Positions 51,967-60,545 of a DNA stretch of 64,000 bases are shown here, piece by piece. Made by a program: the position numbers and the translations under genes. Below the pieces are notes generated by a model, which saw nothing but the letters and a program-made list of their open reading frames with translations, did no database searches and was not told the origin of the DNA. Source of the DNA: Labrenzia sp. OB1 (GTDB lineage: Bacteria > Pseudomonadota > Alphaproteobacteria > Rhizobiales > Stappiaceae). The stretch is taken from the NCBI RefSeq assembly GCF_001624695.1, contig NZ_JSEP01000005.1, forward strand, positions 234,001-298,000. The letters are read 5' to 3'. Positions within the stretch are counted from its first letter, which is position 1; each line of letters begins with the position of its first letter.

Positions 51967-52791
51967 TCAGCCCTGGCCGACGCGGCCCATTCCTTCACGT
52001 GCGAGCTGGTTTGAATTGTCCAGTGTGATCGCCTTGGAGTAATTGCGGCGAGCATCTTTCTGCTTGCCGAGCATTTCCAGCGCAAGGCCGCGGTTTGCCC
52101 AGGCAATGGAGGAGTCGCGGTTAAGGTTGACGGCCATGGACAGATCGGAGAAGGCGGCGTTGGGGTCGTTGACCGCGATATAGGCGATCCCGCGGGCGGT
52201 ATAGGGGGCCGCAGCCTTCGGATTGAGGCCGATCGCGGTGGCGAAATCCTCAATCGCGCGGTTGTTCTGATTCTGCGCCTGGAAGATCAGGCCGCGGTTG
52301 TAGAACGCGCGGGCATCGCTGCTGTCGCGGGAAATCACGGAATTGAAATCAGCCAGTGCGGCACTGAAATTGCCCTGCTGGCGATAGATGTTGCCGCGCC
52401 CGACATAGGCGACATCGTAGTCGGGTTTGATGTTGATCGCACGGGTGTAGTCGGCAACGGCAAGGTCGTTCCGGTCCAGCCGGCGGTAGACGAGCGCCCG
52501 ATTGGCATAGGTCTGATAGGACTGGGGATCGAGCTGCAGCGCCCTGTTGAAGTCTTCCGTCGCCTGATCGAGCTTGCCCGCCTTGCCATAGGCTATCCCG
52601 CGTGTGGAATAGGCATTGGCATCGGAGGGATTGGCTTCGATCACCGCTGTCAGCGACGCGATATTGGTGGAGGAACCGGCGGATGTATCGATGGGCACAT
52701 CGTTATAGACTCCGCCGGTGTTGCACGCCGCCAGCAATGTGGACAGGCAGACCAACGCGGCAAAAGGCAGAAGTTTGCGCAAGCGGCACAT
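51967..52791 (-). CDS. TPR-repeat lipoprotein (NlpI-like)
   Basis: A 274-residue outer-membrane or periplasmic lipoprotein. A lipobox LAAC gives lipidated Cys around residue 23 in STLLAACNTG. About six tetratricopeptide repeats follow (SDANAYSTRGIAYGKAGKLD, SYQTYANRALVYRRLDRND, and so on), ending YSKAITLDNSNQLAREGMG. I chose the ATG at 52789-52791; ten extra codons upstream are unlikely to be used. Such proteins often act as adaptors for murein hydrolases. It converges on the pseudouridine synthase gene with 46 bp between. Confidence 0.9.
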   Translation of the reverse strand: MCRLRKLLPFAALVCLSTLLAACNTGGVYNDVPIDTSAGSSTNIASLTAVIEANPSDANAYSTRGIAYGKAGKLDQATEDFNRALQLDPQSYQTYANRALVYRRLDRNDLAVADYTRAINIKPDYDVAYVGRGNIYRQQGNFSAALADFNSVISRDSSDARAFYNRGLIFQAQNQNNRAIEDFATAIGLNPKAAAPYTARGIAYIAVNDPNAAFSDLSMAVNLNRDSSIAWANRGLALEMLGKQKDARRNYSKAITLDNSNQLAREGMGRVGQG

Positions 52792-52905
52792 GTGATCTCT
52801 TATCGTCAAGGAACTGAACATGCCGTTCTTCTGCCTCCATTAGGGCGTCAATGTGGCTTTGCTTCGACGAACTGCCTGTGTCAGGGGTATTCTCTTCAAA
52901 ACGCC

Positions 52906-52932
52906 AAAAAGCCGACCGTGCCTCCGGTCGGC
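52906..52932 (-). terminator. Intrinsic terminator after rpsU
   Basis: On the minus strand GCCGACCG, a loop, and CGGTCGGC are followed by TTTTT (A-run at 52906-52910). It lies 58 bp after the rpsU stop and upstream of the TPR lipoprotein gene. Confidence 0.92.
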
Positions 52933-52989
52933 CTTACGGCAGTCTTGAATGAGGGCGGTGGTCCATACCGCCAGGCACGCTCAAGCCGT

Positions 52990-53220
52990 TTAGCGGCGAG
53001 CGGCCGGCTTGCCCGGAAGAAGACCTTCACGCTGTGCCCGCTTGCGAGCCAGCTTGCGCGCGCGGCGAATTGCTTCAGCCTTTTCACGCGCCTTCTTCTC
53101 GGACGGCTTTTCGAAATGACCACGAAGTTTCATTTCACGGAAGATGCCTTCGCGCTGCATCTTTTTCTTGAGCGCCTTCAGCGCTTGATCGACATTGTTG
53201 TCGCGAACCAGAACCTGCAC
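52990..53220 (-). CDS. rpsU: 30S ribosomal protein S21
   Basis: A 76-residue basic ribosomal protein. The start is GTG at 53218-53220, where the family-typical [20 protein letters not shown] begins; upstream codons in the frame do not match S21. The conserved [20 protein letters not shown] and the Arg/Lys-rich tail [18 protein letters not shown] complete it. It has its own terminator. In some bacteria S21 levels tune initiation, but nothing here points to special regulation. Confidence 0.96.
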   Translation of the reverse strand: MQVLVRDNNVDQALKALKKKMQREGIFREMKLRGHFEKPSEKKAREKAEAIRRARKLARKRAQREGLLPGKPAARR

Positions 53221-53611
53221 GCGTTTTTTCCCATTTTCGTTGCGCTGCGACCGATCCGCAGCCAGAATTGGACTTGGCCAGTATTGGACAATGATTGAAG
53301 CGAGGTCTTGCCAGCGGTTTCTGCAGCCGCCCTGAAGACACGCAGCCAACGCCTATCTCGTTTACATGTGTATCGAGCAGCACATGTTAACAGAAACCTG
53401 ATCGCCGCTGACGCGTCGCTCACTTTGGGCGGGTTAATACCAGAGCGGCCGGGTCGTGTCCACAGTCATTCGAAAAGAAACAGCCGGCGCCAGCGGCCCG
53501 GCCTCGAACAGCGGTGTCTGACGATGGCTGTCGAACATGTGTAGACACCACTCGTCAAGGGGACTAGAGGTGAGACCCTTCCATTGCCAACCCTGACTGC
53601 TGGAGGAAACA
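53221..53611. other. Divergent region between rpsU and the MATE gene
   Basis: 391 bp without a convincing gene. It contains a 7-bp inverted repeat ACATGTG-N10-CACATGT at 53364-53387 and a further ACATGTG at 53536. It must hold the rpsU promoter (minus) and the exporter promoter (plus); neither was clear by eye. Confidence 0.5.
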
Positions 53612-55009
53612 ATGGCGCAGCTCGCGTCAAGGGCCCCCGATTCGCACAAGGGTGTTTCCCTTTGGCGAAGCGATATTCTCCCCACACTTGCGCTTGGTCT
53701 GCCGCTGGCAGGCGCGCAATTGGCGCAGATGGCGATCAATACCACGGATGTGCTGATGATCGGCCGGTTGGGAGCGGAAGAGCTGGCGGCATCCGTGCTG
53801 GCATTCAATCTTTACATGCTCACATGGTTCTTCGGCATGGGCGTGCTGCAGGCGGTTATCCCGCTTGCGGCCAGGGCGCGCGGCCAACGCAAGCCGCGGG
53901 ATCTGCGCCGGGCTGTGCGCATGGGCTTCTGGGTGTCCGTGCTTTTCTGCATTCCGGTCTGGAGCGTTCTCTTCTTTACCGAAACCATTCTTCTGGTGCT
54001 CGGACAGGAGCCCGACCTGGCCGCGACGGCAGGTCTCTACATGCGCTATCTGCAGTGGACGATGCTGCCGGCGCTTCTCATCATGGCCGTACGCGGTTTC
54101 CTGACTGTCATGGAGCGCACGCAGGTGGTGCTCTGGGCCACAATTGCCGGTGCGGTCGTCAACGCGATCCTCGACTATCTGCTGATTTTCGGGGAATTCG
54201 GATTTCCGCGCCTGGAGCTTGTCGGAGCCGGGATCGCCTCTGTGTTCAGCGCGTCGACCACGTGCCTGTTTCTCATTCTCTACGCCATCTGGCATCCGAA
54301 ACTGCGCCGTTATCATATCCTTGGCCGGATCTGGCGCTCGGACTGGCCGGTGTTCTTCCAGATCGTCCGGCTGGGAACGCCCATCGCCCTGACGATCATT
54401 GCGGAAGGAGCGCTGTTCACGGCGTCCTCCATCATGATCGGCTGGCTCGGAACCCTGCCGCTGGCGGGGCACGGCATCGCGCTCCAGATCGCGTCGCTCA
54501 CCTTCATGGTGCCGGTCGGCTTCTCTGTTGCGGCAATGACCCGCGTCAGTCTGGCGGCGGGGCGCGGCGATCATGTGGCGGTCGGTCGGGCAGGCTGGAC
54601 GGCGTTGGGGGTGACCATGATCTGCATGGGCAGTTTCGCAGTTTTGTTCTGGAGCCTTCCGGAAACCCTCGTCGGCTTCTATCTCGATCTGGAAGATCCG
54701 CAAGCCAGCGAAGTCATGGCCTACGGTGCCTCGTTCCTGGTCGTCGCCGCGATTTTCCAGCTTGCCGACGGTGGGCAGATCATCGGGGTCAACAATCTGC
54801 GCGGGCTGGGAGACACCACGATCCCGCTGTTTTATGCGCTTTTCGGATATTGGGTGGTGGGAATCAGCCTGTCGCTCGGCCTCGGGTTCGCTGCCGGCTG
54901 GGGTGGCGTAGGCGTCTGGTCCGGGTTGGCCGGGGGGCTTGCCTCGGTGGCCCTTCTGGCGAACCTGCGCTTTGCGCGCCGCAGGAAACTGGGACTTGTC
55001 GGGCTCTGA
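53612..55009 (+). CDS. MATE-family multidrug efflux transporter
   Basis: A 465-residue inner-membrane antiporter with twelve hydrophobic segments. NorM-type features: LPLAGAQLAQMAINTTDVLM in helix 1, VRGFLTVMERTQVVLWATI, a second-half repeat beginning LGTPIALTIIAEGALFTAS, and GVNNLRGLGDTTIPLFYAL near the end. TGGAGGAAACA precedes the start. Family members expel cationic drugs and dyes using Na+ or H+. It is separated from purK by only 5 bp, convergent. Confidence 0.93.
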   Translation: MAQLASRAPDSHKGVSLWRSDILPTLALGLPLAGAQLAQMAINTTDVLMIGRLGAEELAASVLAFNLYMLTWFFGMGVLQAVIPLAARARGQRKPRDLRRAVRMGFWVSVLFCIPVWSVLFFTETILLVLGQEPDLAATAGLYMRYLQWTMLPALLIMAVRGFLTVMERTQVVLWATIAGAVVNAILDYLLIFGEFGFPRLELVGAGIASVFSASTTCLFLILYAIWHPKLRRYHILGRIWRSDWPVFFQIVRLGTPIALTIIAEGALFTASSIMIGWLGTLPLAGHGIALQIASLTFMVPVGFSVAAMTRVSLAAGRGDHVAVGRAGWTALGVTMICMGSFAVLFWSLPETLVGFYLDLEDPQASEVMAYGASFLVVAAIFQLADGGQIIGVNNLRGLGDTTIPLFYALFGYWVVGISLSLGLGFAAGWGGVGVWSGLAGGLASVALLANLRFARRRKLGLVGL

Positions 55010-55014
55010 TCGCG

Positions 55015-56109
55015 TCAGGCGGTTCTGGGGAAAATCCGGTTCACATGACCCATCTTGCGGCCTGCGCGGGTCTGTGACTTGCCGTAAAGATGCAGCCGTG
55101 CGGCAGGCTCCTCAAGCACGCTCTGCCAGCCGTCGGCCTCGAAACCGATCAGGTTCTCCATCACCGCGTCGGAATGGCGTTCGCCCGACCCCAGCGGCCA
55201 GCCGGCGACCGCACGGATATGCTGGTCGAATTGCGAAGTCAGGCAGGCATCCTGCGTCCAGTGGCCGGAATTATGCACCCGTGGCGCGATCTCATTGACC
55301 AGAAGCCGTTCTCCGGCCCCGTCGCGGACCAGAAACATTTCCACCCCCATCACGCCGACGTAGTCGAGGCCGCTGACGATGCGTTCGGCCATCGTCCGGG
55401 CCGAGGCAGCGGTTTCTGAGGAGACACCTGCCGGAACGGTTGAGGTTTTCAGAATGTGATTTTCGTGGTGATTGCGGGCGATGTCATAGCTGGCGCAGGT
55501 GCCGTCCAGATCCCTGGCGACAATCACAGAGACTTCGCATTCGAACGGAATGAGCTCTTCAAGCACGGCGGGGACCGCGCCGATTTTCTCAAACGCGCCG
55601 ATTGCGTCTTCCCGGCTGCGGATCATCATCTGACCCTTGCCGTCATATCCGAAGCGGCGTGTTTTCAGGACCCCCTGGCCGTCGAAGGCGGACATGGCGG
55701 ATTCCAGATCTTCTTGCGAGTCTATTTTCGAAAAACCGGCTATCGCGACACTGGCGCCGGTCAGGAACTGTTTTTCGGTCAGGCGATCCTGCGCGACCTG
55801 CAGCGCACGAACGCCCGGTCTGACCGGTACCTTGGCATCGAGATGCGCGGCAGTCGGGCCGGGGACGTTTTCAAATTCGTAGGTGACAGCGGACACCGCT
55901 GCGGCGAACCGGTCGAGAGCGTCGATATCGTCATAAGGGGCAAGCGTGAAGTCGGCACAGACGTCGAATGCCGGGCTGTCCGGGTCGGGGCAGAAGATAT
56001 GCGCCTTGAGGCCGAGGCTGGCAGCCGATTGCGCCAGCATGCGGCCGAGCTGTCCGCCACCGAGAATTCCGATCGCATCGCCAGGGATCAGCCGGGTTTT
56101 TTCGCTCAT
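55015..56109 (-). CDS. purK: N5-carboxyaminoimidazole ribonucleotide synthase
   Basis: An ATP-grasp enzyme of purine synthesis, 364 residues from ATG 56107-56109 (AGGA site). N-terminal GILGGGQLGRMLAQSAASLG binds the ribonucleotide, ATP-grasp motifs are GVLKTRRFGYDGKGQ and LEELIPFECEVSV, and the metal site is VNEIAPRVHNSGHWTQD. purE lies immediately upstream on the same strand (28-bp gap), the normal operon order; PurE then rearranges the product. Confidence 0.97.
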   Translation of the reverse strand: MSEKTRLIPGDAIGILGGGQLGRMLAQSAASLGLKAHIFCPDPDSPAFDVCADFTLAPYDDIDALDRFAAAVSAVTYEFENVPGPTAAHLDAKVPVRPGVRALQVAQDRLTEKQFLTGASVAIAGFSKIDSQEDLESAMSAFDGQGVLKTRRFGYDGKGQMMIRSREDAIGAFEKIGAVPAVLEELIPFECEVSVIVARDLDGTCASYDIARNHHENHILKTSTVPAGVSSETAASARTMAERIVSGLDYVGVMGVEMFLVRDGAGERLLVNEIAPRVHNSGHWTQDACLTSQFDQHIRAVAGWPLGSGERHSDAVMENLIGFEADGWQSVLEEPAARLHLYGKSQTRAGRKMGHVNRIFPRTA

Positions 56110-56137
56110 GCCTGAAATCCTGTTTATGCGGGAAAAC

Positions 56138-56632
56138 TCAATGCGCCTCGTCGGAAGGAACTTCGGCGACTGCTGCTGTGCGTTCGGCGCGGAAGACATC
56201 CAATGCGGTCTCGACATCCGGATCGGTCAGGGCCAGTACTGCCGCGGCAAGCAGGGCGGCGTTGGTCGCACCCGCCTTGCCGATGGCCAGTGTTCCGACC
56301 GGGATGCCGGCCGGCATCTGCACGATCGACAAAAGGCTGTCCTCCCCGGAAAGCGCCCGGCTTTCAACCGGAACGCCGAAGACCGGCAGCGGTGTCAGGG
56401 CTGCGACCATTCCCGGAAGATGGGCGGCGCCGCCGGCACCGGCGATGATCAGCTTGAAGCCGTCCGACTTGGCGCTTCTGGCAAAGTCATACATGCGGTC
56501 CGGCGTGCGATGGGCGGAGACGATCCTGGCCTCATAGGTCACACCGAGCTGATTGAGTGTATCGGCTGCATGTTTCATTGTCGGCCAGTCCGACTGACTG
56601 CCCATGATGATTGCGACATCCGCGTTGGCCAT
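56138..56632 (-). CDS. purE: N5-carboxyaminoimidazole ribonucleotide mutase
   Basis: Class I PurE, 164 residues. [20 protein letters not shown] gives the start, ATG 56630-56632, six bases after GGTGGAG; a start five codons upstream is possible. Active-site features: [11 protein letters not shown] and [13 protein letters not shown]. Converts N5-CAIR to CAIR in purine synthesis. First gene of the purE-purK operon. Confidence 0.97.
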   Translation of the reverse strand: MANADVAIIMGSQSDWPTMKHAADTLNQLGVTYEARIVSAHRTPDRMYDFARSAKSDGFKLIIAGAGGAAHLPGMVAALTPLPVFGVPVESRALSGEDSLLSIVQMPAGIPVGTLAIGKAGATNAALLAAAVLALTDPDVETALDVFRAERTAAVAEVPSDEAH

Positions 56633-56820
56633 GTGTTGCTCCACCATCCTGGGAACGATCGTACTTTTGGCGTTCGGTTTTTCCGGCCGAACGTCCGTCG
56701 ATCTCGAAGAGCGGCGGAGTATAGGCAGCGCGCCGTTCATCGCAAGCCGGAATTGCCGGAAAAAGTCCGCGCCGCGATTCGCGGAGTGCAGATGGACGGA
56801 TCGAATGCCCTGAACGCCCG

Positions 56821-57027
56821 CTAGGCGATGATGTCGGGGAAAAACTGGTCTTCCAGCGCGCTGATCCGGTCCTTGATCATCAGCTTTTTCTTTTTCAGCC
56901 TCTGAAGCTGCAAGGCGTCATGGTTGGACGAGGCCGCCAGCGCCTCGACTGCAACGTCAAGATCCCTGTGCTCCTGACGGAGCTGCGCGAGCTCCGCTCG
57001 CAAAGCATCATTGTCCATTTTCGCCAT
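56821..57027 (-). CDS. DUF465 (YdcH-like) small coiled-coil protein A
   Basis: A 68-residue helical protein of the DUF465 family: [20 protein letters not shown], then [20 protein letters not shown]. Function unknown; family members are small, often stress-related, and made of two helices. It is divergent from a second DUF465 gene 457 bp away. It lies downstream of purE with a 188-bp gap on the same strand. Confidence 0.87.
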   Translation of the reverse strand: MAKMDNDALRAELAQLRQEHRDLDVAVEALAASSNHDALQLQRLKKKKLMIKDRISALEDQFFPDIIA

Positions 57028-57484
57028 CTGTATTCCCCGGAAACGGGATCAGTTCCAGAACATCTTTCCCATGTCGGGCCGACTTCAGGAGAGATACCCT
57101 CATACGTCAAGAGCGATCACCTTTTCCGCTTTCATGTGATTCCACAAGCGGGCAGGGCGAAGTCGTCCACTTTTCCGCCGACGGGAAAGACAGGATCCGA
57201 GTCGGGGACGGCCGAAAATCAATCATGCCAGAGACGGGGGCGACCATAAACCGCACAGGTTTTTACCCTTGGGAAAACCTGTGAACCGGCACAATTCCCA
57301 AGGAGAAAATTGGTGAGTTTAGAAGCGCTTATTTGATGCGCGATTTTTAGAGTTTTCTAACGATAGCAGCGGGAATGCGCATTTTGACGGCGAAACGATC
57401 GAGATATGCAGAATCGGCAATCGACAAGGCCGGATTCCCTATGGCACGATGATCGTGTTGAGCCAACCGACAGGAGGTTTATCC
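57028..57484. other. Divergent region between the two DUF465 genes
   Basis: 457 bp without a convincing gene. It carries two interleaved inverted repeats (57254-57303, listed separately), a palindrome CACGAT-G-ATCGTG (57445-57457), and a 7-codon reading frame at 57312. TTGACG at about 57389 could be a -35 box for the right-hand gene. Confidence 0.5.
57254..57303 (+). promoter_or_regulatory. Two mutually exclusive RNA hairpins, possible riboregulator
   Basis: Stem 1: CACAGGTTTT (57254-57263) with its exact complement (57274-57283). Stem 2: CCTTGGGAA (57267-57275) with its exact complement (57295-57303). They share bases and cannot both form. Stem 2 covers the start of AAGGAG (57300-57305), which precedes a GTG-led seven-codon frame at 57312. 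The arrangement resembles a leader-peptide switch, but it may be an operator cluster instead. Confidence 0.4.
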
Positions 57485-57667
57485 ATGTCCATGCAGTCAC
57501 ATCTCGCAGAACTTGAGCGCCGTCACGCGGAAATGGAACGCAAGATTGAAGATGCAAATTTGCACCCGAGTACGGACTCCCTGGAATTGGCTGGCATGAA
57601 ACGACAAAAACTGAAGATCAAGGACGAGATCGAGCGAATACGGCAGGACGACGTGACGCTTCACTAG
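57485..57667 (+). CDS. DUF465 small coiled-coil protein B
   Basis: A 60-residue protein of the same family (SHLAELERRHAEMERKIEDA, then ELAGMKRQKLKIKDEIERI). AGGAGGT precedes the ATG closely. It is a paralogue of protein A, about 460 bp away in the opposite orientation. A strong terminator follows. Function unknown. Confidence 0.9.
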   Translation: MSMQSHLAELERRHAEMERKIEDANLHPSTDSLELAGMKRQKLKIKDEIERIRQDDVTLH

Positions 57668-57690
57668 GCGCGTTTGCCAGATGTTTCGAG

Positions 57691-57720
57691 AACGCCGCGC
57701 TTCGTCGCGGCGTTTTTTTT
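57691..57720 (+). terminator. Intrinsic terminator after DUF465 protein B
   Basis: AACGCCGCG, 6-nt loop, CGCGGCGTT, then eight T in all. A clear Rho-independent terminator 24 bp after the gene. Confidence 0.95.
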
Positions 57721-57861
57721 ATAGTTCTCCGACGGCTGTAGTCTGGATCTAAAGCGTGTCGCGTTTAGGCGGGCACAGCTATTCTGGAAAACGCCCGAGG
57801 CAGCGTTTGCATTGCAAATGCGTTCTGGTGGTTTCCGGAATTCAATTAAACACGACAGGCA

Positions 57862-59496
57862 CTAAAGCGCCTTCGCCTGCTCGCGAAGGGTGAACTTCTG
57901 GATCTTGCCGGTTGAGGTTTTGGGAAGTTCACAGAATACGATTGTCCTTGGAGCCTTGAAATTTGCAAGGTGCTCCCGGCAGAAGGCGATCAGATCCGTA
58001 TCGCTGGCCGTCGCGCCCTGCCGGAGTTCCACAAAGGCGCAGGGTGTCTCGCCCCATTTTTCGTCCGGCCGGGCCACGACCGCGGCGGCCTGTACATCCG
58101 GATGTTTGTAGAGCACTTCCTCCACCTCGATGGACGAGATGTTCTCACCGCCCGAAATGATGATGTCCTTGGACCGGTCCTTGAGCTGGATATAGCCGTC
58201 AGGATGCATCACCCCGAGATCGCCTGAATGGAACCAGCCACCGGCAAACGCTTCTTCGGTGGCAGCCGTGTTCTTCAGATAGCCCTTCATCACCACATTG
58301 CCCCGGAACATCACCTCGCCGAGGGTCTGGCCGTCGGCGGGAACGGGTTCCAGAGTCTGCTGGTCGAGCACGGCCAGATCTTCCAGGGCGACATAGCGCA
58401 CGCCCTGGCGGGCCTTCTTTTGCGCCTGCCTGTCCAGCGGCAACGCATCCCATTCCGCCTTCCAGTCGTTAACGACGGCGGGGCCGTAAACTTCGGTCAG
58501 GCCGTAGAGATGGGTGACGTTGAAACCGGCTGTCTTCATGGCGGCAAGAACGCTTTCCGGCGGCGGCGCGGCGGCGGTGAAGAATTCGACCGGATGATCC
58601 AGCGCGCGTTTCTGGTCGGGTGCCGCGTTCAGGAGCGTCGACATGATGATCGGCGCGCCGCACAGATGGGTGACCTTTTCGTCGGCGATCAAATCCCACA
58701 TCGGTTTCGGCCTGACCCAGCGCAGACACACATGGGTGCCGGCAACCACCGACAGCGACCAGGGAAAGCACCAGCCGTTGCAGTGAAACATCGGCAGGGT
58801 CCACAGGTAGACCGGGTGCGAGGTCATGGCGGCGGTGATCACATTGGCCTGGGCCAGAAGATAGGCACCGCGATGGTGATAGACAACGCCCTTGGGATTG
58901 CCCGTCGTCCCCGAGGTATAGTTGAGAGCGATCGCATCCCATTCATCCTCGGGCAGTGACCAGGAATAGTCCGGATCGCCGGATTGCAGGAATTCCTCGT
59001 AGTCGAGGGTGCCAAGACGTGCGCCATCCTGGGGGAACTCGGGATCGGAGTAATCGATCACGGTTGGGCGGACACTGGCGAGCGACAGTGATTCCTGCAC
59101 GACCGGAGCATATTCACGGTCGGTAATCAGGACCTTGCAATCGGCGTGATCCAGCTGGAAGGCGATGACACCCGCGTCCAGGCGGGTGTTCATGGAATGA
59201 AGCACCGCGCCCGACATGGGCACACCGTAGTGGGCTTCGAGCATCGGCGGCACATTGGGAAGCATCACGCTGACTGTGTCGTTCCGCCCGACACCGAGGT
59301 TGGCGAGTGCGGAAGCGAGCTGGCGCGCACGGCGGTAAAAGCTGCGGTAATCGGTGCGCTGATTGCCATGAATGATCGCGGTGGTGTCGGGAAACACATC
59401 CGCGGCCCGTGCCAGAAAGCTGAGCGGACTCAGTGCGGCATAGTTCGCGGTTGTCTTATCGAGCCCCCGGGCGAACGGGCTGACACTGGCATCCAT
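57862..59496 (-). CDS. AMP-binding acyl-CoA synthetase (DmdB-like or medium-chain type)
   Basis: A 544-residue adenylate-forming ligase after GAGGGAGGA. Motifs: phosphate loop LNYTSGTTGNPKGV, LPMFHCNGWCFPW, YGLTEVYGP, GWFHSGDLGV, the hinge DRSKDIIISGGENIS and the C-terminal lysine in LPKTSTGKIQKF. The overall form matches 3-methylmercaptopropionyl-CoA ligase (DmdB) and related short/medium-chain enzymes common in marine bacteria. It is adjacent to TauE/SafE and propionyl-CoA synthetase genes, so a role in propionate or methylmercaptopropionate use is reasonable, but the acid it activates is not proven. Confidence 0.9.
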   Translation of the reverse strand: MDASVSPFARGLDKTTANYAALSPLSFLARAADVFPDTTAIIHGNQRTDYRSFYRRARQLASALANLGVGRNDTVSVMLPNVPPMLEAHYGVPMSGAVLHSMNTRLDAGVIAFQLDHADCKVLITDREYAPVVQESLSLASVRPTVIDYSDPEFPQDGARLGTLDYEEFLQSGDPDYSWSLPEDEWDAIALNYTSGTTGNPKGVVYHHRGAYLLAQANVITAAMTSHPVYLWTLPMFHCNGWCFPWSLSVVAGTHVCLRWVRPKPMWDLIADEKVTHLCGAPIIMSTLLNAAPDQKRALDHPVEFFTAAAPPPESVLAAMKTAGFNVTHLYGLTEVYGPAVVNDWKAEWDALPLDRQAQKKARQGVRYVALEDLAVLDQQTLEPVPADGQTLGEVMFRGNVVMKGYLKNTAATEEAFAGGWFHSGDLGVMHPDGYIQLKDRSKDIIISGGENISSIEVEEVLYKHPDVQAAAVVARPDEKWGETPCAFVELRQGATASDTDLIAFCREHLANFKAPRTIVFCELPKTSTGKIQKFTLREQAKAL

Positions 59497-59574
59497 GGTC
59501 TTCCTCCCTCAATCCTTTTTCCGAAATCAAAACCGGAATCCGGACAGCACGCAATGCCTCATTGGCAACCGCGC

Positions 59575-60339
59575 CTAGACGAAGAACACGGAAATGCCAT
59601 CATAGGTCAGTTTGACGCCGATCACCGCCATGAAGACGTAGATGATGCCGTAGAAAGTTTCCGCCTTGACGATACGCACCAGGCGAACCCCGGCCAGAGT
59701 GGCGATCAGGGCCACCGGAAAAAGCGTAACCGAGGTCGTCAGATTTGTGGAATCGAATTGGCCGAGAAGAAAATAGGGCACCAGCTTGATGGCATTTATG
59801 GTGGCAAAGAAAATCACGGCCGTACCGGCAAACAGCATTGGAGCGAGGCGGAGCGGCAGCATATACATCTGGAACGGGGGGCCGCCCGTATGGCTGATAA
59901 AGCTGGTGAAACCGGCGACAGCCCCCCAGAAGGTGCCCTTGGGCACATTGTGGCCCGGTGCGGTGGTTTCCTTGCGCCGAACAAAGACATAGTCGGCGAC
60001 AAAGGCGATGGAAATGACGCCGACCAGCAGGGTGACGAAGGAATCGTTGACGTAGGCGGCGGCGGCCCAACCGGCACCGATTCCCACGAGGGCTGCCGGA
60101 AACAGGATGATCAGGCTTTTCCAGTCGGCGCGTCCCTTGTAGGCGAGGAGCGCGATCGCATCCATGACGATCAGGATCGGCAGCATGATGCCCGCTGCCT
60201 GCAGCGGCGAAACGACGAGCGCCATGACCGGGACGCCGAGCATGGCGAATGTGCCGCCGAAGCCACCCTTGGAAAGGCCGACGAGAAACACGGACGGTAT
60301 GGCGGCGGCATAAAACCAGGGATCTGTAATCGGGGACAT
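59575..60339 (-). CDS. TauE/SafE-family membrane permease
   Basis: A 254-residue inner-membrane protein with about eight helices. Family features: FLVGLSKGGFGGTFAMLGVP near the N-terminus and GAVAGFTSFISHTGGPPFQM in the second half, the paired glycine-rich repeats of TauE/SafE exporters for sulfite or organosulfur and related anions. It sits 78 bp upstream of the acyl-CoA synthetase gene on the same strand, so the two may form an operon. The sulfur link is family-level inference. Confidence 0.92.
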   Translation of the reverse strand: MSPITDPWFYAAAIPSVFLVGLSKGGFGGTFAMLGVPVMALVVSPLQAAGIMLPILIVMDAIALLAYKGRADWKSLIILFPAALVGIGAGWAAAAYVNDSFVTLLVGVISIAFVADYVFVRRKETTAPGHNVPKGTFWGAVAGFTSFISHTGGPPFQMYMLPLRLAPMLFAGTAVIFFATINAIKLVPYFLLGQFDSTNLTTSVTLFPVALIATLAGVRLVRIVKAETFYGIIYVFMAVIGVKLTYDGISVFFV

Positions 60340-60545
60340 GAGCTTTGAAGGCGGGATCTGGGATCAGGACAGGACCGGCAGACAAGCATGCCAGAATGAT
60401 TACGTAAAGTCCCGACCACCGAATTGCTTATACGCGGAGGCTTGCATTTCCGCATGCCCTTACAGCACTCTATCGGGCAAAAGCCCGGTTCGGTTCCCAT
60501 CAGATGATTGCGGCCGTGGCGGGAGGCTATCTGGGAGGAGAGGTC

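Noticed and set aside
53584..55077. Open frame overlapping the MATE gene in another plus frame
   Set aside because: Frame shadow of the MATE gene. The protein is Arg/Gly/Ala-rich with no helices or motif.
57312..57335. Seven-codon GTG-led frame as a gene
   Set aside because: Far too short to call as a gene without expression data. It is kept only as part of the possible switch in the findings.
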